A stretch of DNA of 64,000 nucleotides from JACRLW01 sp046349595 (GCA_046349595.1 JAXMCA010000001.1:3100001-3164000), one strand, 5' to 3'; shown: positions 18,301 to 26,444, counted from the stretch's first letter. Made by a program: numbers and translations. Notes: generated from the sequence alone by a model not told the origin.

Positions 18301-18891
18301 CACGATCGCCTCCATGAACACCCACCAGCCCGGGATGTTCTCCATCGCCAGCAGGTAGACGTCGAACACCTGCGTGGTCGGGAAGGCCGATCCCACCGAG
18401 TTCACGACCGAGGAGAGGCTCGCGATCTCGTGGACCTCACCGTCCGACTCCTGCTTCACGATGCGCACCGTGACGTAGCGCACCGTGCGATTGAGGAGGC
18501 CGGTGAAGGGGCGCACCGAGACGCGTCGCCCCCACAGCCAGGTGCCGTCGCGCTCGAGATTGCCCGACAACGGATGATCGGGAGCGATCAACGCGCCGTT
18601 GGCGTCGCGCGCGATCGACAGGGTCGGCTTCGGGACGATGCCGTCGTCCAGCACGTCGAGGTCGATGGCCGCACCGAAGTCGCCGCGATCGAGTGACGAG
18701 TGGATCTCGGCGAGGATGGCCTGGGCCTTCGTGAACGCGAACACCTTGTCGCGTTGCGCCGCCGTCGTCGCGTAGTTGGTGCTGATGTGGTTGCCGAGAA
18801 CGATCGCGGCCACCAGGAAGATGGTCACGCCCATCAACAACTCGATGAGCGTGAAACCGTCCTCTCTCCGCCCCAAGGGATAACCGGTCAT
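15346..18891 (-). CDS. Giant prepilin-like protein (1181 aa)
   Basis: The N-terminus is a textbook type IV prepilin signal: a 12-residue leader ending in Gly, then FTLIELLMGVTIFLVAAIVL with Glu at mature position 5. The remaining 1150 residues are a large extracytoplasmic part rich in Tyr, Asn, Trp and aromatic-Gly patches, with short segments such as LTIRTRIF and a C-terminal TYYWPTPSRQFPDGSYVIRIEAYR that looks like a last beta-sandwich. Typical pilins have 120-250 residues, so this is probably a tip or surface-exposed minor pilin carrying an adhesive or carbohydrate-binding body. The start at 18891 is supported by GAGGAGAG just upstream. A 92-base gap separates it from the next prepilin-like gene. 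Confidence 0.85.
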   Translation of the reverse strand: MTGYPLGRREDGFTLIELLMGVTIFLVAAIVLGNHISTNYATTAAQRDKVFAFTKAQAILAEIHSSLDRGDFGAAIDLDVLDDGIVPKPTLSIARDANGALIAPDHPLSGNLERDGTWLWGRRVSVRPFTGLLNRTVRYVTVRIVKQESDGEVHEIASLSSVVNSVGSAFPTTQVFDVYLLAMENIPGWWVFMEAIVPFVESAVTDLENRNPGLSVRTHWITKVGYGRDPVYRPYINDRQDSNQTINDVYLYPGAMPAGSASTFYYVPDMMNGKVSIDGVDTNGWDAVRNPYPYTLADFNNHCMRYPQAYALWQARKKTIEDRREAIRQAQRLGVPAPPPLDDMSTEPPLQILVEDMAQRPDFYRHSLLINLHGELLPTPPLRNFSDAAKLPRELPYVRVVTHPEELRTQSPPAAASAVTDVYLRVYAYTSEPAKYTAAGYGDVMDVAHPIVLQVMDVDLTDGTGTGVAMAGVTVQSARGGVPIAGDSNYRTFLNAPNFNVNTFTYPEMTWSCFFHDPGPGQRKSTVFVLYNTPVKTPPISSMGLNANLRSRPYGLEYVPGPVGTGGTFTKDLVATGDGPKNTARWRIKVPSTVWDARRFVTTDSPPVYFDPRTTPTPDVTLTIRTRIFSPSVGSSFEDLGASPSGFNGSYNEPYDLSETYTWWARTRDAVPFTERAQIWGDPRHNPYRDLMSGDADFGDGYNWWWDSLTNNSQNAKTDHPGITQANNRWNGAESFDVPRLMYLFRNAIVQSESIYTTLSGYSYYYVGCGNEIGYDSANGYANSIPVNQKPWGGADISTGYINSILTNRYFVRINESTNYWWEKPWLGELFPDAAYATDWFVTDTSGTVRGNLTAGTATTQFKQVPMQTAYSGSTAYKAQGTSLYNCIHRTAEMGCVSFFNNGTTSAHFNHHFSTASGPTIGAGLSISNDYGFPVPSSITTTRPFTVNTSGNNPPEFGLAPYSTSRYAATILRQYVQHNTSYLGSGLVQLANPTDTAAGFIIVNGIANTTETGSSFLAKWCLLSMFQSYFELGDNSLRHRIKQPPRVEITSPTEISEILNPRGIDIQFHVEWLRWDRLAYTRTTPATFAEDEAEIDYVIDYSVDNGANWLHIQDDTPAVIGEKPTDPMYVIPDAGTGPDTYYWPTPSRQFPDGSYVIRIEAYRRDMALHYSTHQMKIYIER

Positions 18892-19058
18892 GTCTCTCTC
18901 CTCGTCCACATGCGCGCCGTTCGACGGACACGCCGGGCTCCGTCCGGACGACGGCGCCTCGATCGCTCCCATCGGTCGGCGGTCGGTCAGGACTGTGGTG
19001 AGGTTCGACGGTCGTCCCGGAGCGGGACGGCGAGCGGCGCCATCCCGGGACCGGACCC

Positions 19059-19078
19059 GGTCGAAGGAGCCTTCGACC
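19059..19078. promoter_or_regulatory. Perfect inverted repeat upstream of ABC exporter genes
   Basis: GGTCGAAGG and CCTTCGACC are separated by two bases, making a 9-bp perfect dyad that ends 45 bases before the TTG start of the exporter gene. It lies in the 232-base divergent gap between the giant prepilin and exporter genes. The spacing fits an operator for a dimeric repressor; a hairpin in the leader RNA is also possible. Confidence 0.35.
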
Positions 19079-19123
19079 ATTCCTTGCCGCTGCGCGCAGC
19101 GACGCAGATAGTCCCTCGCCCCC

Positions 19124-20896
19124 TTGCCCCCGTTTCTCCGAGCACTCCTGCAGCGTCTCGCACCGCTGCGCCCCATCGTCGCGCCGTTCCTGGTGCGGCG
19201 CGGGCCCGTGCTCCTCGGAGCAGGGGCGACGATCGGCGCCGCGCTCGCCCTGCTGTCGATGCCGGTCCTCGCGGGTCGGGCGCTCGACGCAGCGCGGGGA
19301 GGAGATGCCGGGACCGTGACCACGCTCGCGGCAGCCTTCGCGGCCGCGGCCATCTTCGAGGGCGCGCTCCGCATGAGCGCACGCCGCCTGCTGATCGGCG
19401 CCTCGCGTCGGGCCGAGGAGAGCTTGAAGGCGCGCATCGCCCACCACATCGCGCGACTGCCCGTGCCGACCATCGAGGCGGAGCGCACCGGCGACCTGAT
19501 CAGTCGTCTGACGCAGGACGTGGAACTCCTGCGCTTCGTGACCGGGCCGCTGCTGCTCTACGGCGCCCAGGCCGCGATCGTCGTGCCGGGCGGTGTGGCG
19601 ATCGTCATGCGCAGTTCCGTCGGCGTGGCCGCGGGGGCGGCGATCCTGTTCGTCGCGATGGTCGTCGCGCTCCGCCGCCTCTCCCCGCTCATCGAGCGGC
19701 GCTCGACCCGCGCGCAGGAGGCGCTCGCGGCGATCTCCGACCATGCCGCCGAGCGCGCGGTGGGGATCCGCGTGCTGCAGGTCTTCCATCGCATGGTCGC
19801 CGAGGACCGTGCGATGCGAGAACTGGCCGGGGAGTTGGCGACGCGCGGGTACGCGGTGGCTCGCCTGCAGGCCGTCGTCAACGCCGTGATCCACCTCGCC
19901 GTCGAACTGGTGGTGCTGGTCGGACTGGTGTTCGGCGCGATCGAGGTCGCACGGGGACGCAGCACGCCGGGCGCGCTCCTCGAGTACTGGGCACTGCTCG
20001 GTGTGCAGCTCGGTCCGCTGATGGCGCTCGGCTTCGTGTTCAGCGGCATGCCGCGCGCCCTCGCCGCGGGTCGACGGGTCGAACGCATCCTCGAACTGCC
20101 GATGGAGACCGATGCCGGGGAGGGGACGATCGCGGGTCCGGGACGGATCCACGTGCGTGGACTGACCTTCCGCCACGCCCCGGATCGCGAGCCGATCCTG
20201 CGCGACGTGTCCTTCGACGTGGAGCCCGGCACGACCCTCGGCATCGTCGGACCGGTCGGCAGCGGCAAGAGCACGATCCTCGACCTGCTCCTGCGCCTGC
20301 GCGAGCCACCGCCGGGCGCGCTGTTCGTCGACGGAGTCGACGTGCTGAAGATCGCACCCGCGGCGTTGCGCGGCCGCTTCGCCGTCGCGCTGCAGGACCC
20401 GTTCCTGTTCAGCGACACGATCGCGAACAACGTGCGACTCGGTCGCGATGCCGCCGACGTGGGGCTCGCGACCAGCGCGGCCGGGCTCGACCCCGACCTC
20501 GCGTCGATGCCCTCCGGCACGGAGACGGTGGTCGGCGAGCGCGGGGTCACGCTCAGCGGTGGTCAGCGCCAGCGCGTCGCACTGGCCCGCGCGCTCGCCA
20601 GCGACCGACCGGTGCTGGCGCTCGACGACACCCTCTCGGCCGTCGACCACGCGACCGAAGCGCGCATCCTCGCCAACCTGCGCACGCACGCGGAGAAGCG
20701 AACGACGATCGTCGTGACGCACCGTCTCTCGGCGGTGCGCGACGCCGATCGCATCCTCGTGCTCGACGAGGGCCGCGTGGTCGGATTCGGTCCGCACCAC
20801 GAACTGCTGCGCGACTGCCCGCAGTACGCGGAGACCTGGCGACGCCAACGCGAGCATGCGGCGCTCGAGTCGTCGCCGGAGGCCGGAACGACGTGA
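19124..20896 (+). CDS. ABC exporter half-transporter, degenerate-site subunit
   Basis: A 590-residue type IV ABC exporter subunit: six-helix membrane domain at about 15-310, nucleotide-binding domain at about 345-575. Motifs are Walker A GPVGSGKST (about 376-384), Q-loop LQDPFLFS, signature LSGGQ (about 477-481), Walker B VLALDD, D-loop SAVD and the switch His in VTHR. The catalytic Glu after Walker B is Asp (LALDD, usual LLLDE), as in the degenerate half of heterodimeric exporters. The start is TTG at 19124. The gene overlaps its partner by four bases (GTGA), so the two probably form one inner-membrane exporter for lipid, peptide or drug-like substrates; the substrate cannot be read from sequence. 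Confidence 0.92.
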   Translation: MPPFLRALLQRLAPLRPIVAPFLVRRGPVLLGAGATIGAALALLSMPVLAGRALDAARGGDAGTVTTLAAAFAAAAIFEGALRMSARRLLIGASRRAEESLKARIAHHIARLPVPTIEAERTGDLISRLTQDVELLRFVTGPLLLYGAQAAIVVPGGVAIVMRSSVGVAAGAAILFVAMVVALRRLSPLIERRSTRAQEALAAISDHAAERAVGIRVLQVFHRMVAEDRAMRELAGELATRGYAVARLQAVVNAVIHLAVELVVLVGLVFGAIEVARGRSTPGALLEYWALLGVQLGPLMALGFVFSGMPRALAAGRRVERILELPMETDAGEGTIAGPGRIHVRGLTFRHAPDREPILRDVSFDVEPGTTLGIVGPVGSGKSTILDLLLRLREPPPGALFVDGVDVLKIAPAALRGRFAVALQDPFLFSDTIANNVRLGRDAADVGLATSAAGLDPDLASMPSGTETVVGERGVTLSGGQRQRVALARALASDRPVLALDDTLSAVDHATEARILANLRTHAEKRTTIVVTHRLSAVRDADRILVLDEGRVVGFGPHHELLRDCPQYAETWRRQREHAALESSPEAGTT

Positions 20897-22641
20897 AGTC
20901 GGATCGGAAGCACCTGCTCGGGCTGTGGCGCTACGTGCGCCCCTACCGCCGACGCTTCGCGGTGGCCCTGGCGCTGCTGGTGCTGTCGTTCGGGATCGAA
21001 CTGCTCGGACCCTTCCTGATCCGTCGCGTGATCGACGGACCCTTGGCCCAGGGCGCCGGCGACGCCACCGGTGCGATCGTCGGCCTCGCACTCGCCTACC
21101 TCGGGTGCATCCTGGTCGGTACCGTGCTCGGCACCGGATTCGCGCTGCTGACCGCCGGCATCGGTCGCCATGTGGTCCGCGACCTGCGCACGGCGCTGTG
21201 GGGCAAGTTGGTGCGCGTCGACTCACGCTGGCACGACCAGAACCCGAGCGGGCGCGTCGTCACGCGCATCACGACCGACCTCGAGAACCTCGACGAGCTG
21301 GTCTCGAGCGGCGGACTCCAGACGGTGTTCGACCTGATGAAGCTGGTCGGCATCGTGGTCACCCTCGCCTTCGTCCAACCCGGCGTGTTCCTGCTCGCCC
21401 TCCTCGCGGTCCCGCTCGCCGGAGCGGTGAGCCTGTTGTTCCGGAGCGCGGCCCGGCGGGCCTACAACGAGGTACGCACGCGGATCGCCGACCAGAACGC
21501 CTTCACCGCCGAGTTCATCGGCGGCGTGCGTACCGTGCGCGCCTACGGGCGCGAAGACCTCGTGGACGGTCGCTACGGATCACTCAACGCGGCGACGCGC
21601 GGAGCCTGGGAGAAGACGATCCGCTCCTTCGCCGCGTTCTTCGCCGCCGTGGACTTCGTGCTGCGCCTCGCGCAGTCCGCGATCCTGCTGGTGGGCGGAC
21701 GCGCCGTCGCCCTGGGGACCGCGAGCGCAGGATCGCTGGTGCAGAGCTGGCTGTACTTCGGGAAGCTCCAGGAGCCGATCCGCGAGCTCGGCGAACGCTA
21801 CAACGTGCTGCAATCGGCGCTGAGCAGTGCGGAGCGCGTGATGACGATCCTCGACCAGCCCGATGGGCCGGGCGACGGACCTCACACGCGGGCCGTGCGC
21901 ACCGATCGTGGGGCGGGGGCCCTCCGCTTCGAGAGCGTGTGGTTCGGCTACGACCCGGCGCGCCCGGTGCTGCGCGGTCTCGATCTCGCGGTCGAAGGCG
22001 GCCGGACCGTCGCGATCGTCGGACCGACCGGCGCCGGCAAGTCGACTCTGCTGTCGCTGGTATCGCGCCTGCACGACGTCGATGCCGGGACGATCCTGCT
22101 CGACGGAGAACCGCTCCGCGCGATCCCGGTCGAGGAGCTGCGGCGTCGCGTGGCGGTCGTGCCTCAGGAACCGCTGCTCTTCGACGGCAGCATCCTCGAC
22201 AACACCCGGCTGTTCGACGACGCCATGGCGCGCGAACGGGTGGTCGCGGTGCTCGACGAACTCGGCGCCGCGTCGCTGCTGCGACGCCGGGGCGGGATCG
22301 ACGCACCGGTCGGCGAGCGCGGGCAGTCCCTGTCGCGCGGCGAGCGTCAGCTGATCGCCTTCGCGCGCGCACTCCTACGCGACCCGGACGTGCTCGTCCT
22401 CGACGAGGCGACCGCCAGCGTCGACACCGCCACCGAGCAGACCCTGCAGCGGGCCTTGCGCACCCTGCGCAAGGATCGCACCTGCCTGGTCGTCGCCCAT
22501 CGTCTGGCGACGGTGCGCGACGCGGACGAGATCGTGGTGGTCACCGACGGTCGGATCGCCGAGCGCGGCCGCCACGCGGCACTCCTCGCGCTCGACGGCC
22601 TCTATGCGCACATGCACCGCGTCGCGGTCGCGTCCTCCTGA
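20893..22641 (+). CDS. ABC exporter half-transporter, catalytic subunit
   Basis: A 582-residue partner of the preceding gene with the same layout. The nucleotide-binding domain has Walker A GPTGAGKST (about 377-385), Q-loop VPQEPLLF, signature LSRGE (about 480-484, usual LSGGQ), an intact Walker B VLVLDEA with catalytic Glu, D-loop SVD and switch His in VAHR. Substitutions are complementary: this subunit has a good Walker B but a changed signature, the partner the reverse. In a heterodimer that gives one consensus ATP site (this Walker A/B with the partner LSGGQ) and one degenerate site, as in BmrCD or TM287/288. The GTG start overlaps the upstream stop. Confidence 0.92.
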   Translation: MKSDRKHLLGLWRYVRPYRRRFAVALALLVLSFGIELLGPFLIRRVIDGPLAQGAGDATGAIVGLALAYLGCILVGTVLGTGFALLTAGIGRHVVRDLRTALWGKLVRVDSRWHDQNPSGRVVTRITTDLENLDELVSSGGLQTVFDLMKLVGIVVTLAFVQPGVFLLALLAVPLAGAVSLLFRSAARRAYNEVRTRIADQNAFTAEFIGGVRTVRAYGREDLVDGRYGSLNAATRGAWEKTIRSFAAFFAAVDFVLRLAQSAILLVGGRAVALGTASAGSLVQSWLYFGKLQEPIRELGERYNVLQSALSSAERVMTILDQPDGPGDGPHTRAVRTDRGAGALRFESVWFGYDPARPVLRGLDLAVEGGRTVAIVGPTGAGKSTLLSLVSRLHDVDAGTILLDGEPLRAIPVEELRRRVAVVPQEPLLFDGSILDNTRLFDDAMARERVVAVLDELGAASLLRRRGGIDAPVGERGQSLSRGERQLIAFARALLRDPDVLVLDEATASVDTATEQTLQRALRTLRKDRTCLVVAHRLATVRDADEIVVVTDGRIAERGRHAALLALDGLYAHMHRVAVASS

Positions 22642-22650
22642 CCCGCGGCA

Positions 22651-23298
22651 TCAGTCGGACGCCGCGCGACGCTCGCCGGCCCAGCTGCAGATCGGACAGA
22701 GCTTCGCGTCGTGGCCTCGCGCCGGACAACGCTCGCGTCCGAACCAGATGATCTGGAGGTGGAGTCGGTTCCACGAGTCGCGCGGGAACAGGGCCTTCAG
22801 ATCGGCCTCGGTGCGCTCGACCGAACGGCCGTCCGAGAGACCCCAGCGCTCCGCGCAGCGATGGATGTGCGTGTCGACCGGGAAGGACGGCACGCCGAAT
22901 GCCTGGGCCATCACCACGCTCGCGGTCTTGTGGCCCACCCCGGGGAGGGCTTCCAGGGCGTCGAGATCGGCGGGGACCTCTCCCCCGTGCCGCTCGCACA
23001 GCAGGCGTGACAGCTCCCGGATGTTGCGGGCCTTGGCGGGGGCCAGCCCACAGGAGCGGATGGCTGCGAGGATCTCCTCCGGGGCGAGTGCCGCCATGTC
23101 CCTCGGCGTGGCTGCCCGGGCGAAGAGGGCCGGCGTCACCTGATTGACCCGAGCATCCGTGGTCTGGGCGGACAGGAGCACCGCGATCAGCAGGGTGAAA
23201 GGGTCCCGATGCACCAGCGGGATCGGCGGGTCCGGGTAGAGCTGGTCGAGGATCGCCTGGATCGTCTCGGCCTTGGCGGCGCGCTTCACGTCCGCCAT
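22651..23298 (-). CDS. nth: Endonuclease III
   Basis: A 215-residue base-excision repair glycosylase/AP lyase that removes oxidised pyrimidines. Motifs are LLSAQTTDARVN near the N-terminus, the helix-hairpin-helix LPGVGHKTASVVMAQAFG with the catalytic Lys, and VDTHIHRCAERWG with the catalytic Asp. The C-terminal iron-sulfur region is CPARGHDAKLCPIC, spaced C-X9-C-X2-C with no obvious fourth Cys afterwards, unlike the C-X6-C-X2-C-X5-C of E. coli Nth, so a canonical 4Fe-4S cluster may be absent or completed differently. The gene converges on the ABC exporter pair with a 9-base gap. Confidence 0.93.
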   Translation of the reverse strand: MADVKRAAKAETIQAILDQLYPDPPIPLVHRDPFTLLIAVLLSAQTTDARVNQVTPALFARAATPRDMAALAPEEILAAIRSCGLAPAKARNIRELSRLLCERHGGEVPADLDALEALPGVGHKTASVVMAQAFGVPSFPVDTHIHRCAERWGLSDGRSVERTEADLKALFPRDSWNRLHLQIIWFGRERCPARGHDAKLCPICSWAGERRAASD

Positions 23299-23348
23299 CG
23301 GAGCGCTTCCGCCGCCGCGGATCGACGAGGCATCGTCGAGAGGCGTAC

Positions 23349-23385
23349 AAAAAAGGAGACCGAAGGGCTGAGCCCTCCGGTCTCC
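23349..23385 (-). terminator. Rho-independent terminator on minus strand
   Basis: GGAGACCG and CGGTCTCC (23355-23362 with 23378-23385) form an 8-bp stem extended by AGGGC/GCCCT around a 3-base loop. Read on the minus strand, the stem is followed by six Ts (As at 23349-23354). No protein gene lies directly upstream on that strand, so it probably ends the structured RNA candidate at 23349-23525 rather than nth, which starts after it. Confidence 0.7.
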
Positions 23386-23525
23386 TGCTCGCTCTCTTCT
23401 CTTGCTCGTTCTCTCACCAGGCCGGTCCCTTGCGGGCGCTCGGCCTGGCCTCGTCAGAGGCGCGGGTCCGAAGACCCGCAGCCGCTTCACTCGGTGCCTA
23501 CTAAGACGCCAAGGTCGGGTGGTTT
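23349..23525 (-). ncRNA. Candidate structured small RNA between nth and typA
   Basis: The 472-base gap between nth and typA holds no convincing protein gene. On the minus strand, reading from right to left, there is a 7-bp hairpin closed by the very stable C(UUCG)G loop (23462-23479), then an 8-bp perfect hairpin (CCAGGCCG/CGGCCTGG, 23417-23448), a purine-rich single strand (about 23386-23414) and an intrinsic terminator. The UUCG loop and the T-run both exist only on the minus strand, which sets its direction. The 5' end is not determined; 23525 is a guess. It does not match tmRNA, SRP RNA or 6S RNA features that I can recognise. It could instead be a 3' UTR of an unseen short gene. Confidence 0.4.
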
Positions 23526-23615
23526 CCTCCTGGAGCGCAGGAATTCTCGGACGGCGCGACCGGCTGCTCCGGCCGAGTCGGAGCAGGCTCCAGAGAACTC
23601 CGACCACGCCCCCCG

Positions 23616-23643
23616 TTGACGGCGCGCCGCCGGCTCCCACAAT
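23616..23643 (+). promoter_or_regulatory. Possible promoter of typA
   Basis: TTGACG (23616-23621), a 16-base spacer and CACAAT (23638-23643) lie about 128 bases before typA. The 16-base spacing is the same as in the rnpB and tRNA-Phe promoters of this window. The -10 box is a weak match, so this is tentative. Between it and the start codon I see nothing else. Confidence 0.35.
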
Positions 23644-23770
23644 GCTTCGCCTTCGATCGCCCGCAGAGGCGCGGACACCGCCACTCCGTACCCCGATGCG
23701 GAGCCCGACCAGCCGCCTTGCGACTGGCATCGCGGCCGAGCCGGTCAGGGTTCTCCGCATCCATTCATCC

Positions 23771-25606
23771 ATGACGCGCCCCATCCGCAACGTCGCGATC
23801 ATCGCGCACGTCGACCACGGCAAGACCACCCTCGTCGACGCCCTGCTGAAACAAACCGGCATCTTCCGCGCGAACCAGCACGTCGCGGAGTGCGTGCTCG
23901 ACTCCAACGACCTCGAGCGCGAGCGTGGCATCACCATCCTGGCCAAGAACACGGTGGTGTGGTTCCACGACGTCAAGATCAACCTGATCGACACGCCTGG
24001 TCACGCCGACTTCGGCGGTGAAGTCGAGCGCGTGCTGTCGATGGCCGACGGCGTCCTGCTCCTCGTCGATGCCGCCGAGGGCCCGATGCCCCAGACGCGC
24101 TTCGTGCTCTCGAAGGCGTTCCAGCACGGCCTCGTTCCGATCGTCGTCGTGAACAAGGTGGATCGTCCCGACGCCCGGTGCCGCGAGGTGCTGAACGAGG
24201 TCTTCGACCTGTTCATCGACCTCGATGCCGATGAGAGCCAGCTCGAATTCCCCGTGCTCTTCGGCTCAGGCCGTGCGGGCTGGATGTCGCGCACCTACCT
24301 CGAGGACAACAAGACCGCCGAGGACATCCGCCCCCTCCTCGACGCGATCCTCGAGCACATCCCCGCACCGAAGGACGATCCTGCCGCGCCCCTGCAGTTC
24401 CGCGTCACCTCGCTGGACTGGTCCGACTACGTCGGTCGCATCGCCATCGGCCGGGTGCATCGCGGCACCATCCGCAACAACATGCGGGTGTGCCGGGTCG
24501 GCATCGACGGCAAGCGCACCGAGCACAACATCCGCGGACTGGCGACCTTCGAGGGCCTGGCGCGCCGCGACATCGACGCCGTCGAAGCCGGCGATCTCTG
24601 CGCGGTGTGGGGCATCGAGGAACTGCTGATCGGCGAGTCGTTGACCGATCCGGCCGTCATCGAACCGCTTCCGGTGGTGGCGATCGACGAACCGACGATG
24701 AGCGTCGTCGTGCGCATCAACGACTCGCCCTTCGCCGGCAAGGAAGGGCGCTTCGTCACCAGCCGCCACATCCAGGACCGACTCGATCGCGAGCTGCGCA
24801 CCAACGTCGCGCTGCGCGTCGAACCAGGCGAGACAGCGGAGTCGTTCATCGTCTCCGGCCGCGGCGTGATGCACCTCGGGTTCCTGTTCGAGACCATGCG
24901 ACGGGAGGGCTACGAGTTCTCCGTCGGCAAGCCCGCGGTGATCATCCACGAGGAGAAGGGCAAGAAGTTCGAGCCGATCGAGAGCCTGACCGTCGACTGT
25001 CCCGAGTCGGCGACGGGCCGCATCATCGAGATCCTCGGCGAACGCCGCGCCGAGATGGTCAAGATGGAACGCAAGGGCACCTTCCAGCGCCTGGAGTTCA
25101 CGGTGCCCTCGCGCGGATTGATCGGCGTGCGCAACCGCATCCTCAACGCGTCGGGCGGGCAGGCCACCCTGCACCACGTTTTCTCGGAGTACGGCCCGTG
25201 GCGCGGACCGATCCAGGAACGCACGGCAGGGGTGCTGGTGTCGATGGCCGCAGGGAAGGCCACCTTCTACAGCATCGATTCGCTACGCGACCGCGGCACC
25301 TTCTTCGTGCCCCCTCAGACCGAGGTCTACGAGGGCATGGTGGTCGGCGAACACTGCCGCGACAACGACCTCGTCGTGAACCTCGCGCGCGAGAAGAAGC
25401 TGACGAACGTGCGTTCGAGCACCAAGGAGACCTTCGTCAAGCTGAGTCCACCGCGGGTCTTCGGTGTCGAGGACGCTCTCGAGTACGTCGGCGACGACGA
25501 GTACGCGGAGATGACGCCGAAGAGCGTGCGCCTGCGCAAGATCCTGCTGAAGGAGACCGACCGCCGCCGCGAGGACCGTTCGTCGCGCGCTGCCATGCGC
25601 TCGTGA
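23771..25606 (+). CDS. typA: Ribosome-associated GTPase TypA/BipA
   Basis: A 611-residue translational GTPase of the EF-G family, which binds ribosomes and helps 50S assembly and stress or cold adaptation. The G domain has AHVDHGKTTLVDALL (P loop, from about residue 11), RERGITILAKN (switch I Thr), DTPGHADFGGEVER (switch II) and NKVDRPDAR. The C-terminal part has GRGVMHLGFLFETMRREGYE, the TypA-specific SRGLIGVRNRIL block and TKETFVKLSPPR. Length is canonical. ATG at 23771 gives the standard N-terminus (TRPIRNVAIIAHVDHGK). No ribosome binding site is obvious. Confidence 0.97.
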   Translation: MTRPIRNVAIIAHVDHGKTTLVDALLKQTGIFRANQHVAECVLDSNDLERERGITILAKNTVVWFHDVKINLIDTPGHADFGGEVERVLSMADGVLLLVDAAEGPMPQTRFVLSKAFQHGLVPIVVVNKVDRPDARCREVLNEVFDLFIDLDADESQLEFPVLFGSGRAGWMSRTYLEDNKTAEDIRPLLDAILEHIPAPKDDPAAPLQFRVTSLDWSDYVGRIAIGRVHRGTIRNNMRVCRVGIDGKRTEHNIRGLATFEGLARRDIDAVEAGDLCAVWGIEELLIGESLTDPAVIEPLPVVAIDEPTMSVVVRINDSPFAGKEGRFVTSRHIQDRLDRELRTNVALRVEPGETAESFIVSGRGVMHLGFLFETMRREGYEFSVGKPAVIIHEEKGKKFEPIESLTVDCPESATGRIIEILGERRAEMVKMERKGTFQRLEFTVPSRGLIGVRNRILNASGGQATLHHVFSEYGPWRGPIQERTAGVLVSMAAGKATFYSIDSLRDRGTFFVPPQTEVYEGMVVGEHCRDNDLVVNLAREKKLTNVRSSTKETFVKLSPPRVFGVEDALEYVGDDEYAEMTPKSVRLRKILLKETDRRREDRSSRAAMRS

Positions 25607-25694
25607 TCGCTTCGCCCGGTGCACGGGCCGCAGCGGCTTCCGGGAGGCACATCCGACGGCTATCCTCGCCGGGTCGCTCCGTCCCCGCCGTTCC

Positions 25695-26444
25695 TTGCCC
25701 GACGATTCCGACCCACCGCGCACGCGTCTGCTGCTCGAACTCGCCGAGAAGATCGGCCACGAGTTCGCGCGCATCGAGCTCCTCGCCGAGGCGCTCGTGC
25801 ATCCGTCGATGGGCAACGAGCGCAAGGACAGCTACGAGCGCCTGGAATTCCTCGGCGACGCGGTGCTGGGCCTGATCGTCTCCGATCACGTCTTCCGTGC
25901 GCACCCCGAGCGACCCGAAGGGGAACTCACCAGATTCCGGTCGGACATCGTCAGCAAGAAGCCGCTCGCCGAGAAGGCGCTCGCTCTCGACCTGCCGCGC
26001 TACGTGATGACCGGCCGCGGAATGAGCAGCGCCGAGGTGCTGTCGGAGAGGATCCTCGCCAACCTGGTCGAGTCGGTGCTCGCCGCGGTGTATCTCGACG
26101 GCGGGATCCGGGCCGCACGCCGCTTCGTGAAGCTGCACCTGATCCAACCCGGCGCGGAGGTTCCTCGTCACGAGACGCCCCGCGACCCCAAGACCATGCT
26201 CCTGCACGCGACGCAGGGCAGCGGGCTCGGTCAGCCGACCTATCGGATCGAGAGCCAGAGCGGGCCGGACCACGAGCGTGAGTTCGTCGTCGTGGCCCTG
26301 GTCGCCGACCGCATCACGGGACGCGGCACTGGACGTTCGAAGCGCGCCGCCGAGCACGCGGCCGCAGCCGACGCCCTGGTCCAACTGCGCGCGCGACGCT
26401 CGGACACCGCCCCGCCGGCCTGCGACGCCTCCACCGGCGCATGA
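25695..26444 (+). CDS. rnc: Ribonuclease III
   Basis: A 249-residue double-strand-specific endoribonuclease for rRNA and mRNA processing. The catalytic domain carries YERLEFLGDAVLGLIVSDH (signature with acidic metal ligands), the GELTRFRSDIVS helix and NLVESVLAAVYLDGG with the second acidic cluster. A dsRNA-binding domain follows (about 155-235: PKTMLLHATQG, PTYRIES, TGRSKRAAEHAAAADAL). The start is TTG at 25695, which gives a normal length. The stop overlaps the mfd start as ATGA. Confidence 0.93.
   Translation: MPDDSDPPRTRLLLELAEKIGHEFARIELLAEALVHPSMGNERKDSYERLEFLGDAVLGLIVSDHVFRAHPERPEGELTRFRSDIVSKKPLAEKALALDLPRYVMTGRGMSSAEVLSERILANLVESVLAAVYLDGGIRAARRFVKLHLIQPGAEVPRHETPRDPKTMLLHATQGSGLGQPTYRIESQSGPDHEREFVVVALVADRITGRGTGRSKRAAEHAAAADALVQLRARRSDTAPPACDASTGA

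Noticed and set aside
15091..18696. Long plus-strand open frame of about 1200 codons
   Set aside because: Antisense to the giant prepilin-like gene, which has a clear prepilin signal and ribosome binding site. No domain is visible in the antisense product.
23487..23684. Short minus-strand frame upstream of typA
   Set aside because: No homology or ribosome binding site, and it overlaps the structured RNA candidate. It could only matter if the terminator serves it.
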